Of a DNA stretch of 64,000 nt, positions 26,321 through 35,068 are shown piece by piece (position 1 is the stretch's first letter; each line of letters starts with the position of its first letter). The position numbers and the translations under genes were made by a program. A model generated the notes under the pieces. That model was not told the origin of the DNA. It was given only the letters and a program-made list of their open reading frames with translations, and searched no databases. The stretch is from Bulleidia sp. zg-1006. GTDB lineage: Bacteria; Bacillota_I; Bacilli_A; Erysipelotrichales; Erysipelotrichaceae. The stretch lies in NCBI RefSeq assembly GCF_016812035.1, contig NZ_CP069178.1, forward strand, positions 992,001 to 1,056,000, in the 5' to 3' direction.

Positions 26321-26369
26321 AAAAAAGAAATCCAATCCCCCTCCCTTGGAAATGAGAAGAAAATTGGAT
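26321..26369 (-). terminator. Attenuator-like hairpin between nupN and nupO
   Basis: On the minus strand ATCCAAT and ATTGGAT (7 bp) enclose a 26-base loop and are followed by TTCTTTTTT. Partial termination here would make more binding protein than ATPase and permease, as is common for ABC operons. Confidence 0.45.
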
Positions 26370-26463
26370 CTAAACACAAGACGTACGATAAATTTTTACT
26401 TCTCGTAAAAATAGAGGATGAATGTGATAAGTTGCCCTATCTCATCAATCTTTCTTTACGTGA

Positions 26464-27582
26464 TTAAGGGCGCACTTGTTCGCGCAATTTTTCTAATTTC
26501 TTTTCTTTATCGCCTAAAGCAGACGGAACTTTCACTTTACCATCTAAGACAGCCTTCAAGGCTTCATTAACTTTCTTTTGTGTCTCTTCCGAAGCATACT
26601 TCTTAAAATTCTTATCCGTTACAATACCAACACCATTTTCTTTCAAGCCTAAAGAAACTTCTGTTCCCCAGTGTTCTTTACCAGCATCTAATTCATCAAA
26701 TACCCAAATCAAAGAATTACCAATATTCTTTAAACCGGAAGTTAATGTAGCGGCGGCGGCGTTTGCGGATAAAGATAACTCTTGGTCGGAGTCAACCCCA
26801 ATAAACCAAGCTTTCTTTTCCAAAGCCGCTTCCACAGCACCATTACCGGCATTACCGGCAACACCCCAAATAATATCTGCCTTCTTATCAGCAATCATGG
26901 ATAAAGCGTATTCCTTAGCTTTAGCGGTATCTACATAGTCATTGGTATAACGAGTATCCACTTTCATTTCCGGATCCACAGCACGTGCTCCTTCAATATA
27001 ACCATATAAGAAGTCATTGATAACCGGACTATCCACACCACCAACGAAACCTAATACCTTTTCTGGGTTGATATTCTTTACCTTTGTATCTTTTGTCATA
27101 CAAGCGGCGAATGTTCCTACCACATAACCTAATTCATTTTGCTTGTAAGTTAGGTTCAAGACGTTCTTGTTTGCGCCTACATGTGTGTTATCATCAAAAA
27201 TAGCATATTTTTGATTAGGATACTTCGTAGCCACTTCCTTTAGATAGTCAGGCATTTGGTATGTACCCACAACAATCACATCGTATTCCTTACTCTCGGA
27301 AACTTCATATAAAGTAGATAACCATTTTGGTTTATCTTGTTCCGTACCGCCCATTTCAATTGTCTTTAACGTGATGCGACCATCCTTTTGAAGTTTCGTT
27401 AAGCCGGCCATCGCTGAATCAAAGAAAGATTTGTCACCTAAGTTACCATTAATCAAATAAGCTACCTTATAGACTTTACCTTTCTTGTCTGTTGAAGCCT
27501 TTCCATCATCTTTCTTAGCGCCACAACCAACTAATGGAACGATTAAGAATAGCGCTAAAAGTGCTTTGTATAATTTTTTCAT
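26464..27582 (-). CDS. nupN: BMP-family nucleoside-binding lipoprotein (NupN type)
   Basis: Extracellular substrate-binding lipoprotein of the nucleoside importer. The signal peptide ends in LIVPLVGC (lipid-modified Cys20). The mature part has the Med/BMP features VAYLINGNLGDKSFFDSAM and GVAGNAGNGAVEAALE. The start at 27582 (MKKLYKALLALFL) is chosen because it gives a proper signal peptide; five extra codons upstream cover the ribosome site. It is the first gene of the operon, 61 bases after a perfect cre box, so repression by CcpA when glucose is present is likely. Confidence 0.93.
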   Translation of the reverse strand: MKKLYKALLALFLIVPLVGCGAKKDDGKASTDKKGKVYKVAYLINGNLGDKSFFDSAMAGLTKLQKDGRITLKTIEMGGTEQDKPKWLSTLYEVSESKEYDVIVVGTYQMPDYLKEVATKYPNQKYAIFDDNTHVGANKNVLNLTYKQNELGYVVGTFAACMTKDTKVKNINPEKVLGFVGGVDSPVINDFLYGYIEGARAVDPEMKVDTRYTNDYVDTAKAKEYALSMIADKKADIIWGVAGNAGNGAVEAALEKKAWFIGVDSDQELSLSANAAAATLTSGLKNIGNSLIWVFDELDAGKEHWGTEVSLGLKENGVGIVTDKNFKKYASEETQKKVNEALKAVLDGKVKVPSALGDKEKKLEKLREQVRP

Positions 27583-27642
27583 CTTTTCTCCTTCCAAAGC
27601 GATTTAACTTTTACAAAATCAACCCAAATGAGTTAAAATATC

Positions 27643-27656
27643 TGTAAGCGTTTTCA
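27643..27656. promoter_or_regulatory. cre site (CcpA catabolite-repression element)
   Basis: TGTAAGCGTTTTCA (reverse TGAAAACGCTTACA) fits the Bacillus cre consensus TGWAANCGNTNWCA at every fixed position. It is in the divergent promoter region of nupN and add and could repress both. Confidence 0.75.
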
Positions 27657-27740
27657 CTATCATCATTCTATTGCGACAAGCGTTCCTTTGTCAACAAGTT
27701 TATATACAAAAATAAGAGAAAAAATCGGAGGTCCTTTTTA

Positions 27741-28775
27741 ATGAGTGAATTTTCTTTTCCTAAAATTGATTTACATCTTCATTTAGATGGTTCTTTTCGT
27801 ATGAAAACCCTTTGGGAATTAGCAACGCAAAAAAGGATAACAATGCCTACTAATACACTATCTGAATACAAAGAATACATTCGTCGTTGCTCTCATGCTA
27901 AAAGTGTAAATGAATACCTGAAAATGTTTGATCATCCTTTAAAAGTGATGCAAGATGAAGCCTCTCTAATTCGCATCACCAAAGAATTGATTGAAGATTT
28001 AGCCAAACAAAATCTTCGCTATGCTGAAATCCGTTTTGCTCCTCAGTTGCATACGCAACAAGGCTTATCCCAAACCAAAGCCGTTGAAGCTGTCTTAGAA
28101 GGTCGCAAACAAGCTCTATTCCTTTATCCCGGCATTCAAATTGGTATCATCACTTGTATGATGAGTCTTGGACCTATATCCGTTAATAAAGAAGCAAATT
28201 TAGAAACCATTGAACTTTGTCAAAAATATTTAGGAAAAGGCGTGGTAGCTTTAGATTTAGCTGGTGCTGAAGGAATTGTGGCTTTAAGTGATTTTCGTTC
28301 TTTCTTTATAAAAGCTAAAGAACTTGGCATTCCTTGTACTTGTCATGCAGGAGATAGTGAACCCGTTCAATCCATTCAAGATGCAATCGACTTTGGTGTG
28401 CAGAGAATTGGACATGGTCATCATCTGATTGATAACTTAAAACTATGCCAAACAACAAAAGAAAAACACATTCTATTAGAAATATGTCCTACTTCCAATG
28501 TCCAGTGCCAAACCGTTCCTTCTTATCAAAAACATCCAGTAAAAAAGCTATATGATCTTGGTGTTCCTGTTTCCATTAATACCGATAATATGACTTTAGC
28601 CGGTGTTACTTTAGAGGATGAATATAGACACTGTATTAATGAAATGGGCTTTAGAAAGAAAGATATTATTCAAATGAACCTTTATGCCATTCAATCCGCT
28701 TTTATTAGCGATTATGAAAAACAAGAAATCATACAAGAATTAAAGCAAGCTTTAAAGGAGGCTGAAATATGTTAG
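27741..28775 (+). CDS. add: Adenosine deaminase
   Basis: Converts adenosine to inosine. The zinc and catalytic residues are visible: HLHLDGS (His12 and His14), CHAGDSE (His and catalytic Glu-type region), GHGHHL and SINTDN (zinc Asp). 344 residues is the usual length. CGGAGG lies 10 bases before the ATG. It overlaps the phosphorylase gene by 7 bases and is divergent from the nucleoside importer with the cre site between them. Confidence 0.93.
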   Translation: MSEFSFPKIDLHLHLDGSFRMKTLWELATQKRITMPTNTLSEYKEYIRRCSHAKSVNEYLKMFDHPLKVMQDEASLIRITKELIEDLAKQNLRYAEIRFAPQLHTQQGLSQTKAVEAVLEGRKQALFLYPGIQIGIITCMMSLGPISVNKEANLETIELCQKYLGKGVVALDLAGAEGIVALSDFRSFFIKAKELGIPCTCHAGDSEPVQSIQDAIDFGVQRIGHGHHLIDNLKLCQTTKEKHILLEICPTSNVQCQTVPSYQKHPVKKLYDLGVPVSINTDNMTLAGVTLEDEYRHCINEMGFRKKDIIQMNLYAIQSAFISDYEKQEIIQELKQALKEAEIC

Positions 28776-29515
28776 AACCCCACATTCATCTAAATGATAC
28801 TCTACAAGTGAAATACGCCATTATGCCTGGTGATCCGGCTCGTTTAGACCGTATTAAACCTTATTTAGAAAACTGTGTTGAATTAGCATACAATCGTGAG
28901 TTTCGAAGCATGAAAGGTAGCTATAAAGGTGTGGATATGATCGCTATTTCAACTGGAATTGGTGGTTCTTCTACCGCCATTGCAATAGAGGAGTTAAAAC
29001 ACATTGGTGTAGATACCATGATTCGCATTGGTTCTTGTGGCGCCTTACAAAGTGATATTCAACTTGGCGATTTAATCTTTGCCCAAGCGGCCGTTCGTGA
29101 TGATGGAACTTCCAAAGCTTATGTTGATATTCGCTACCCGGCTGTTAGTGATTCTGATTTCTTACAAGCTTGTATCAATGTTGCGAAAGAAAAGCAATGG
29201 TCTTATCATGTGGGCATTGTTCATAGTCATGAAAGCTTCTATGCCGACACCAATGCTCAAGAAGAAGCACAATGGTCTAATCTTGGTATCTTAGGGGCTG
29301 ATATGGAAACAGCGACTTTGTTCACCGTTGGAAAATTGCGCCATATTAAAACGATGTCAATCCTAAACAATGTTGTGTTATGGGAAAAAGACACCGCTGA
29401 TTCAATTGGCAATTACGTGGATGAAGGACAGAAAACCATGGAAGGAGAACGAAGAGAAATTGTCACAGCTTTAGAAGCCATTTATCAATTGCATCAAAAA
29501 TTTAATGGAATATAA
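28769..29515 (+). CDS. Nucleoside phosphorylase (uridine phosphorylase-like)
   Basis: Phosphorolysis of nucleosides. NP-I fold motifs are YAIMPGDPARLDRIKPYL, ISTGIGGSSTAIAIEEL, IRIGSCGAL and LGADMETATLF. Best fit is the Udp/MtnN-like pyrimidine group, but it is only distantly like the udp at 36.1 kb. Being coupled to adenosine deaminase, it could instead act on inosine. An IS3-type end lies three bases after the stop. Confidence 0.85.
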   Translation: MLEPHIHLNDTLQVKYAIMPGDPARLDRIKPYLENCVELAYNREFRSMKGSYKGVDMIAISTGIGGSSTAIAIEELKHIGVDTMIRIGSCGALQSDIQLGDLIFAQAAVRDDGTSKAYVDIRYPAVSDSDFLQACINVAKEKQWSYHVGIVHSHESFYADTNAQEEAQWSNLGILGADMETATLFTVGKLRHIKTMSILNNVVLWEKDTADSIGNYVDEGQKTMEGERREIVTALEAIYQLHQKFNGI

Positions 29516-29517
29516 GA

Positions 29518-29536
29518 TGACCTCCAAAAGTTAGAT
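29518..29536 (+). mobile_element. Solo IS3-family end
   Basis: TGACCTCCAAAAGTTAGAT resembles the ends at 8610 and 60610. Only the end and a few tens of bases remain between the phosphorylase and ribokinase genes, so it is a relic. Confidence 0.5.
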
Positions 29537-29560
29537 TTTTAGGACTCGGTACAATAATCC

Positions 29561-30442
29561 TTAGTTCTTTACTTCTTCTATGCTTGGAATACTTTGGGCT
29601 GCCCCATTTCTGGTTACAGCAATACTACCAGCCTTACTAGCGACTTGTAAGGCTTTTTGTATTGTGCTTCCTTGGAACAGCGTTGCCAAGAAAAAACCCG
29701 TAAACGTATCGCCGGCCGCGGTAGTATCTTTCGCTTGAACCACAAAAGCTTCTTGGTGTACTAATTCTTGACCATGAATGTAATAAGAACCCCGGCTACC
29801 CACTGTCATCACAATTTCCGTCTGTGGATATGCTTTTTGCAGGGAAGTAATAATATCTTCAATCTTATCAGAATCACAATTTCCTAAACCTTTTGCTTCG
29901 ACTTCATTCACAATTAAATAATCTATAAACGATAAAGGATATTGGAACACTTTATCATTCATTGGTGCCACATTAAATGCAATCTTTAATCCCTTTTCAT
30001 GTGCCCTTTCAATTAAATACGCTAAAGAAGAGATTTCATTTTGAATTAACAACAAATCTCCCTTTTCAAAATGACTTAGTACTTCATCCACTTGTTTAAA
30101 ATCAATCGCTTCATTCGCACCACCATGTAAGATAATGCAATTCTCACCCTGACAAACTTGAATGATGGCATGCCCTGTCGCAAGACTTTCATTTTTAGTT
30201 AAATAATCCGTTTTAACACCATATTTCTGCAAGTAATCAATAAATGCTTGACCATCCAATCCAACCATACCGGCATGATAGACTTCAAGTCCCGCCTTCG
30301 CTAAAGCAATGGACTGATTTAAGCCCTTACCACCAAAATTGCGACTATAATGCAGTGATGAAATAGTTTCTTTTGCTTGAACAAAATGATCCATTTCATA
30401 CACATAATCAAAATTCAAGGAACCAAAGCTTAATACCTTCAT
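29561..30442 (-). CDS. rbsK: Ribokinase (PfkB family)
   Basis: Phosphorylates ribose at O5. Signatures are GGKGLNQSIALAKAG (PfkB signature 1, about 38-52) and DTTAAGDTFTGFFLA (signature 2 with catalytic Asp and anion hole). 293 residues. Ribose is the product of the two nucleoside hydrolases encoded 8 kb away, so this kinase completes that route. It is 9 bases downstream of ldh on the same strand. Confidence 0.88.
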   Translation of the reverse strand: MKVLSFGSLNFDYVYEMDHFVQAKETISSLHYSRNFGGKGLNQSIALAKAGLEVYHAGMVGLDGQAFIDYLQKYGVKTDYLTKNESLATGHAIIQVCQGENCIILHGGANEAIDFKQVDEVLSHFEKGDLLLIQNEISSLAYLIERAHEKGLKIAFNVAPMNDKVFQYPLSFIDYLIVNEVEAKGLGNCDSDKIEDIITSLQKAYPQTEIVMTVGSRGSYYIHGQELVHQEAFVVQAKDTTAAGDTFTGFFLATLFQGSTIQKALQVASKAGSIAVTRNGAAQSIPSIEEVKN

Positions 30443-30451
30443 TTTTCACCC

Positions 30452-31408
30452 CTACATATCCAATTCTTCCAAAGACTTCTTTAAAACACTCGCTGACTTT
30501 GATAAATCATCTCTTTCTTGTTCAGAAAGAAGAATAGGCACTAATTCCTCCACCCCATTACGACCAACAATGGCAGGAACACTTAAACTAACATCATCAA
30601 TTCCATATTCCCCATGCAAGCCTGTACTAATTGGCAAAATGCTCTTTTCATCTTTTAAAACGGCACGACAAATACGAACGACTGAAGCGGCAATACCATA
30701 GTATGTGGCATGTTTGCGTTCAATAATCTTATATGCGGCATTCTTCACATCATCCGCAATATCTTTCTGAGCTGTTTCTAAATCAAGACTGCCTTGCATA
30801 CCTCTTAAAGCGAAGAAATCCGCTAAAGGGACACCGGACACATTCGCATTTGACCAAGTTACTATTTCTGAATCCCCATGTTCACCAATCACATAAGCAT
30901 GCACTGAACGTGCATCCACATCTAATTTATTACCAATCAAATAACGAAGACGTGCCGTATCCAATACTGTCCCTGAACCAAAGACACGATTTTCAGGCAT
31001 ACCAGAATGCTTCTGAGCATAGAGGGTTAAAACATCCACCGGATTGGCGACAACTAATAAAATACCTTCACAATTTTGTTTACGAATTTCCGCCATAATG
31101 GATGAATGAATGGCAATATTCTTCTTTAGTAAATCCAAACGTGTTTCGCCGGGCTTTTGATTAGCACCGGCCGTTAAAATAATGATAGCCGCATCTTTAA
31201 TATCCGCATAATCACCAGCATAGATATTCATTGGATTGCATAAAGCGGCACCATGATTAATATCCATCGCTTCTCCTTCTGCCTTATCTTTCATAACATC
31301 CACTAAGACCATCTCCGAAAAAAGACCGCTTTGCATTAACGCAAATGCACTCGATGAGCCGACAAAACCAGTCCCAATGACGGCAACCTTTCTAAAATTA
31401 ATACTCAT
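30452..31408 (-). CDS. ldh: L-lactate dehydrogenase
   Basis: Reduces pyruvate to L-lactate and regenerates NAD. The NAD fold has VAVIGTGFVGSSSAFAL, the mobile loop has GANQKPGETRLDLLKKN (substrate Arg), VVANPVDVLT follows, and the catalytic His is in IGEHGDSE. Gln at the specificity loop (NQKPGET) indicates LDH rather than malate dehydrogenase. 318 residues is usual. GGAGGT lies 6 bases upstream. Points to a fermentative life style. Confidence 0.95.
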   Translation of the reverse strand: MSINFRKVAVIGTGFVGSSSAFALMQSGLFSEMVLVDVMKDKAEGEAMDINHGAALCNPMNIYAGDYADIKDAAIIILTAGANQKPGETRLDLLKKNIAIHSSIMAEIRKQNCEGILLVVANPVDVLTLYAQKHSGMPENRVFGSGTVLDTARLRYLIGNKLDVDARSVHAYVIGEHGDSEIVTWSNANVSGVPLADFFALRGMQGSLDLETAQKDIADDVKNAAYKIIERKHATYYGIAASVVRICRAVLKDEKSILPISTGLHGEYGIDDVSLSVPAIVGRNGVEELVPILLSEQERDDLSKSASVLKKSLEELDM

Positions 31409-31495
31409 AACTTTACCTCCAATTTCATTATATTCATTTCCTATAAAAAAGCTTGCTAAAAGCTAATCATTTCTATAAACAAAACTAAAAATTCT

Positions 31496-31503
31496 GTTAA
31501 AAT
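31496..31503 (+). promoter_or_regulatory. Extended -10 of a probable leaderless transcript (ttcA-like gene)
   Basis: TG-T-TAAAAT, with the TAAAAT ending 7 bases before the ATG at 31511, so transcription should begin at or next to the start codon. No ribosome binding site is present. Confidence 0.5.
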
Positions 31504-31510
31504 TAGTTAC

Positions 31511-32272
31511 ATGTCAATGAAAAAAGTGATTGGTAAACTATTTAAAGCCGACACGGATTTTAATTTAATTCAAAATGGTGATCGTATCTGTGTTGGTGTG
31601 TCTGGTGGTAAAGATTCTGTCTTATTACTCTATGCATTATCACTTTATCAAAAAGCGGCCAAACGTATTGCTAATAAAGATTTCTCCGTCCTTGGAATTC
31701 ATTTGGAAATGGGGTTTGGAAATATGGATTTTACTGACCTGAAAGCTTTCTTTCAAGAAAAAGAGATTGAATACGTGGATTATCCTACTCAACTCTACGA
31801 AATTTTAAAACTACATCCCAAGAATGATAAAATCCAATGTTCCTTATGTTCTAAATTAAAAAAGGGAGCGATTATTCGGGCTGCGCAAGAACATGGTTGT
31901 AATAAAGTAGCCTTTGCCCATCATGCTGATGATGCCATCGAAACTTTATTTATGAATATGATTTATGGAGCCCGTATTTCTACCTTTTCTCCTGCTATGC
32001 ACTTAAAAGTATCGAATATGGATTTTATTCGTCCTTTCATTTATTGCTTTGAAAACGAGATTCGTAAAACCGTCAAACACGAAAAGCTTCCACTTGTGAA
32101 AAGCACTTGTCCAAACGACGGCTACACCAAACGCCAAGAAACCAAAGAATTATTAAAGCAAATTTATCACACTTTCCCAACCGCCAAAGAAAATTTCTTA
32201 ACTTCTTTATCCAATCAAAAACAATTCAATCTTTGGGTAAAGGCTAAGGATTGGCGGCACCATTCTAAATAG
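31511..32272 (+). CDS. TtcA/TilS-like tRNA-modifying ATPase
   Basis: PP-loop ATPase probably thiolating or otherwise modifying tRNA cytidine. Seen are ICVGVSGGKDSVLLL (PP loop, about 28-42), CSLCSKLKKGA (a CxxC pair, as in TtcA) and IRPFIYCFENEIRKTVK. A third Cys follows in KSTCPNDG. 253 residues. It lacks the long C-terminal domains of TilS, so TtcA-like is the better call. There is no ribosome binding site, and the -10 lies 7 bases from the ATG. Confidence 0.82.
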   Translation: MSMKKVIGKLFKADTDFNLIQNGDRICVGVSGGKDSVLLLYALSLYQKAAKRIANKDFSVLGIHLEMGFGNMDFTDLKAFFQEKEIEYVDYPTQLYEILKLHPKNDKIQCSLCSKLKKGAIIRAAQEHGCNKVAFAHHADDAIETLFMNMIYGARISTFSPAMHLKVSNMDFIRPFIYCFENEIRKTVKHEKLPLVKSTCPNDGYTKRQETKELLKQIYHTFPTAKENFLTSLSNQKQFNLWVKAKDWRHHSK

Positions 32273-32277
32273 ACAAA

Positions 32278-32304
32278 AAATTAGGAGCCAGTCCTAATTT
32301 TTCT
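32278..32304. terminator. Bidirectional terminator between ttcA-like and nptA-like genes
   Basis: AAATTAGGA (32278-32286), 5-base loop, TCCTAATTT (32292-32300), then TTCTATTTTT. The left side is flanked by an A run, which gives a T run for the minus strand. Confidence 0.8.
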
Positions 32305-32311
32305 ATTTTTA

Positions 32312-33985
32312 TTAGTGCTTTTCAAAGTCAGGTTCATCCTGATCAATATAATCCAAGATAGCTGAACGAGCAATATTACAAGCATGGTCACCCATACGCT
32401 CAATCGTTCCCAGTATATCCACATACACCGAAGAGGCAATCGAGGATGTACACTCACCATTAGCCATCCGTGTGAAGTGACCCTGACGAGCGGCGTACTC
32501 TGTTTCATCCATCTCATTTTCTTTTCCCATTAATTCATGATAAACCAATTCATCCCGTTCTTCATACACTCGAATACACAGCTTCATCATTTCATTTAAT
32601 TCATCAAACATGGTGTTCATATCCACAATCGCTGCTGGTGAGAAAGTGGTCTTATCCTCACGAACCATATTAAAGAATTCCACTAAATTAATACCTAAGT
32701 CACCAATACGTTCCAAGTTCTTCGTAATTTCTAAACCACGACGCAATTCTGTTTGATCCGATGGTGTTAATTGTTGATTTTTAGAAATCGCAATTAAGAA
32801 TTCGGTAATCTTCTTATCCAATTTATTCACTGTATCTTCACCGGTCATTAGGTTTTCATAATCTTCATCATTTCCCGGTTTATTTAGATACCCTTTAATA
32901 TCTTGATTATCTTGATCCACCACTGAAGCCATCTTCACGATTGCTGTCTTAGCTGAGTCAATCGCTACAGAAGGAATGGTGTTCACCGCTAAGTTACTAT
33001 CTAATTCATCAATATTGATTTCAATACGTTTTGGTTCTTCACCGGGAAGAATTTTACGAATTAAATCACAGAATTGGTTCATGAATGGGAAGAAAACAAT
33101 GGTTGCGGTTGTATTAAACACCATATGCGCTACCGCTATTTGCGCCATACCCGTAATACCAAATATTCCTGATAGCCAAACAATAAAGTTGGTATATGGA
33201 CGCAAGAAAATCATTCCTACGGTTGTTCCTATGATATTGAATAAGATATGGATACCGGCTGTTCGTTTGGCGGCTGTACTACCACCAATACAAGCCAAGA
33301 TACCCGTTACAGTTGTCCCGATATTTGCCCCAAATACAAATGGTAAAACCGCAATGAATTCCAAAGCCCCGGCCGCATATAATTTCTGCACAATACCAAT
33401 CGTTGCCGAAGAAGCCTGTACAGCTCCCGTCATTACCGTACCTGCAAATAAGCCTAAGAATGGATTAGTTGCCATATCCTTCGCAAATTGAGCAAATTCC
33501 GGTAAATCCTTGATGGCACTTAAAGCTGAACCCATTGCGTTTAATCCATAGAAGATTAAACCAAAGCCCATTATAATCGTACCAAGAGACTTGACTTTTG
33601 CTTTCTTACCAAAACTAACAATCATTGCCCCCAAGAATACAAAATATAAAACATAGTTATCAATATTCAAAGAAATTAATAAAGAGGTAAAAGTCGTTCC
33701 AATATTAGCGCCCATAATGATGCCGGCAGCTTGTGGTAAAGTCATCAAACCGGCTCGCACCAAACCAATTGTAATGGCGGTTGAAGCCGAAGATGACTGC
33801 ATAATAATTGTAATTAAAATACCAATAATCAAAGCGGAAAACGGGTTGGTGGTGTATTTATTGATGTAATCTCTTAATTTATCACCGGCAACGGCTTTTA
33901 GACCATCCCCCATAAAACCAATACCAAAGAGGAATAAACCGAACCCTCCTAAAATCACATCCCATCGCAAACTACTTAGATTCAT
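32312..33985 (-). CDS. Na+/phosphate cotransporter (NptA type) with C-terminal PhoU-like domain
   Basis: Sodium-coupled phosphate uptake (or efflux). Two inverted Na_Pi repeats carry IMQSSSASTAITIG and AVQASSATIGIVQ, the QSSS-type phosphate-site motifs. About eight membrane segments cover residues 10-320. The cytoplasmic end (about 370-540) is a PhoU-like helical bundle. I choose the ATG at 33985 (MNLSSLRWDVI) after GGAGGAAACG; the longer frame adds 38 basic residues and no ribosome site. 557 residues. Confidence 0.9.
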   Translation of the reverse strand: MNLSSLRWDVILGGFGLFLFGIGFMGDGLKAVAGDKLRDYINKYTTNPFSALIIGILITIIMQSSSASTAITIGLVRAGLMTLPQAAGIIMGANIGTTFTSLLISLNIDNYVLYFVFLGAMIVSFGKKAKVKSLGTIIMGFGLIFYGLNAMGSALSAIKDLPEFAQFAKDMATNPFLGLFAGTVMTGAVQASSATIGIVQKLYAAGALEFIAVLPFVFGANIGTTVTGILACIGGSTAAKRTAGIHILFNIIGTTVGMIFLRPYTNFIVWLSGIFGITGMAQIAVAHMVFNTTATIVFFPFMNQFCDLIRKILPGEEPKRIEINIDELDSNLAVNTIPSVAIDSAKTAIVKMASVVDQDNQDIKGYLNKPGNDEDYENLMTGEDTVNKLDKKITEFLIAISKNQQLTPSDQTELRRGLEITKNLERIGDLGINLVEFFNMVREDKTTFSPAAIVDMNTMFDELNEMMKLCIRVYEERDELVYHELMGKENEMDETEYAARQGHFTRMANGECTSSIASSVYVDILGTIERMGDHACNIARSAILDYIDQDEPDFEKH

Positions 33986-34080
33986 TCGTTTCCTCCATGC
34001 TTTGCGCATTCCTACAGAATAAATTCTAATCGAATTTAAGGAAAAAGAAAAGATACCGATTGCCTTAGCTTTCAATTTTT

Positions 34081-34109
34081 TTAACAGAAAGAAAGACAAG
34101 TGCTATACT
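34081..34109 (+). promoter_or_regulatory. Promoter of tRNA-Gly
   Basis: TTAACA (34081-34086), 17-base spacer, TATACT (34104-34109), 10 bases before the tRNA. Confidence 0.7.
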
Positions 34110-34118
34110 AAAGGTGTT

Positions 34119-34189
34119 GCAGGCGTGATTCAATGGTAGAATGTGACCTTCCCAAGGTTAATACGCGAGTTCGATTCTCGTCGCCTGCT
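34119..34189 (+). tRNA. tRNA-Gly (anticodon CCC)
   Basis: Cloverleaf with acceptor GCAGGCG/CGCCTGC, anticodon loop TTCCCAA giving CCC, T-arm CGAGTTCGATTCTCG and discriminator T. CCA is not encoded and must be added after transcription. Confidence 0.93.
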
Positions 34190-34201
34190 TTTATGTTTAT
34201 T

Positions 34202-34228
34202 ATCCCAAATCAAGGGGATTTTTTATTT
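34202..34228 (+). terminator. Terminator after tRNA-Gly
   Basis: ATCCC, 7-base loop, GGGGAT-type arm, then TTTTTT. Confidence 0.6.
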
Positions 34229-34292
34229 ATTACAAAGCTTCTACACTTCATTCAATAAAAAAATTGGCATTTTGCCAATCCTATCTATTCAA

Positions 34293-34961
34293 CTAAACAC
34301 TTACTCTTGTTTGAAGATAATCCGTAAGTTTTTGAATGCCATACGTAACCAAGCAGAAGAATAAAGTGACACAAACTAATCTAGCTAAAAATGACCAACC
34401 GGCAATAAGTGGTGTTTCTCTTAGGAAACCATAATTTCCATTTGTTAGTTCATTAACCAGTGCCAAGAAAACATCAATAAGCAAATTGATGCCAATAATT
34501 TCTTTAAGTGAAAGTTTCTTTTTGGTTTCTAAAAGGTACAATAAGGAATTTCCAAATAGCGCAAAATGTCCCCAATAGAAAGAAACCAAGGTCACATGTG
34601 GCCAAGCATATTTATCCATGATTGGAATAAAAATTGCCAGCAACCCACCAAAAATACCAATCACCGCAAACATTTTTTTAAGCTTGCTGTCTTTCATAAA
34701 CATCAAAGAAAACATGGCGGCTCGACAATGGTATAAAGGCAAACTAATTGAAATTGAAATTCTTTGAACCATGTAAAAACCATAAAGGATGACTAGTTGA
34801 ATAAGCTGAAAAAGCCAAAAGAACTTCTTCAGCCATGCTTTATCGTGATATTTCAAACAAAAAACCATTTCTAAAGCCATCACAATAATAGCTGAAACAT
34901 ATACCCACATTGGGGGCACAAAAGCACTCGCTGTTCCTTGCGTACTAAAAAATTGATCCAT
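34293..34961 (-). CDS. YwaF-family integral membrane protein (TIGR02206)
   Basis: Membrane protein of unknown function with about seven hydrophobic segments in 222 residues. The family hallmarks LPLYHCRAAM (usual form LPLHLC) and SFYWGHFALFG are present. There is no ribosome binding site: the -10 TATACT (34970-34975, minus strand) ends 8 bases before the ATG, which suggests a leaderless mRNA. It is divergent from mutY. Confidence 0.83.
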   Translation of the reverse strand: MDQFFSTQGTASAFVPPMWVYVSAIIVMALEMVFCLKYHDKAWLKKFFWLFQLIQLVILYGFYMVQRISISISLPLYHCRAAMFSLMFMKDSKLKKMFAVIGIFGGLLAIFIPIMDKYAWPHVTLVSFYWGHFALFGNSLLYLLETKKKLSLKEIIGINLLIDVFLALVNELTNGNYGFLRETPLIAGWSFLARLVCVTLFFCLVTYGIQKLTDYLQTRVSV

Positions 34962-34969
34962 ACTTGCTT

Positions 34970-34975
34970 AGTATA
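34970..34975 (-). promoter_or_regulatory. -10 of a probable leaderless transcript (ywaF-like gene)
   Basis: TATACT on the minus strand, 8 bases before the ATG at 34961. There is no purine-rich ribosome site between them. Confidence 0.5.
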
Positions 34976-35053
34976 AAGGAAATTTAGGAAAAAAGAAAAG
35001 CCCTAATTTTAAAAATTGACTTGAAGCATAGTCATATTTTAAACAAAAAAGTC

Positions 35054-35062
35054 TGTTAGTAT
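35054..35062 (+). promoter_or_regulatory. Extended -10 of a probable leaderless transcript (mutY)
   Basis: TG-T-TAGTAT ends 6 bases before the ATG at 35069. A ribosome binding site is absent. Confidence 0.45.
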
Positions 35063-35068
35063 AGAAGC

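Noticed and set aside
32976-33491. Plus-strand 171-codon ORF inside the transporter gene
   Set aside because: It is antisense to conserved membrane segments of the Na/Pi transporter and has no ribosome site or recognisable family.
33986-34099. N-terminal extension of the Na/Pi transporter
   Set aside because: The 38 extra residues are basic and have no ribosome site, and the ATG at 33985 has GGAGG upstream.
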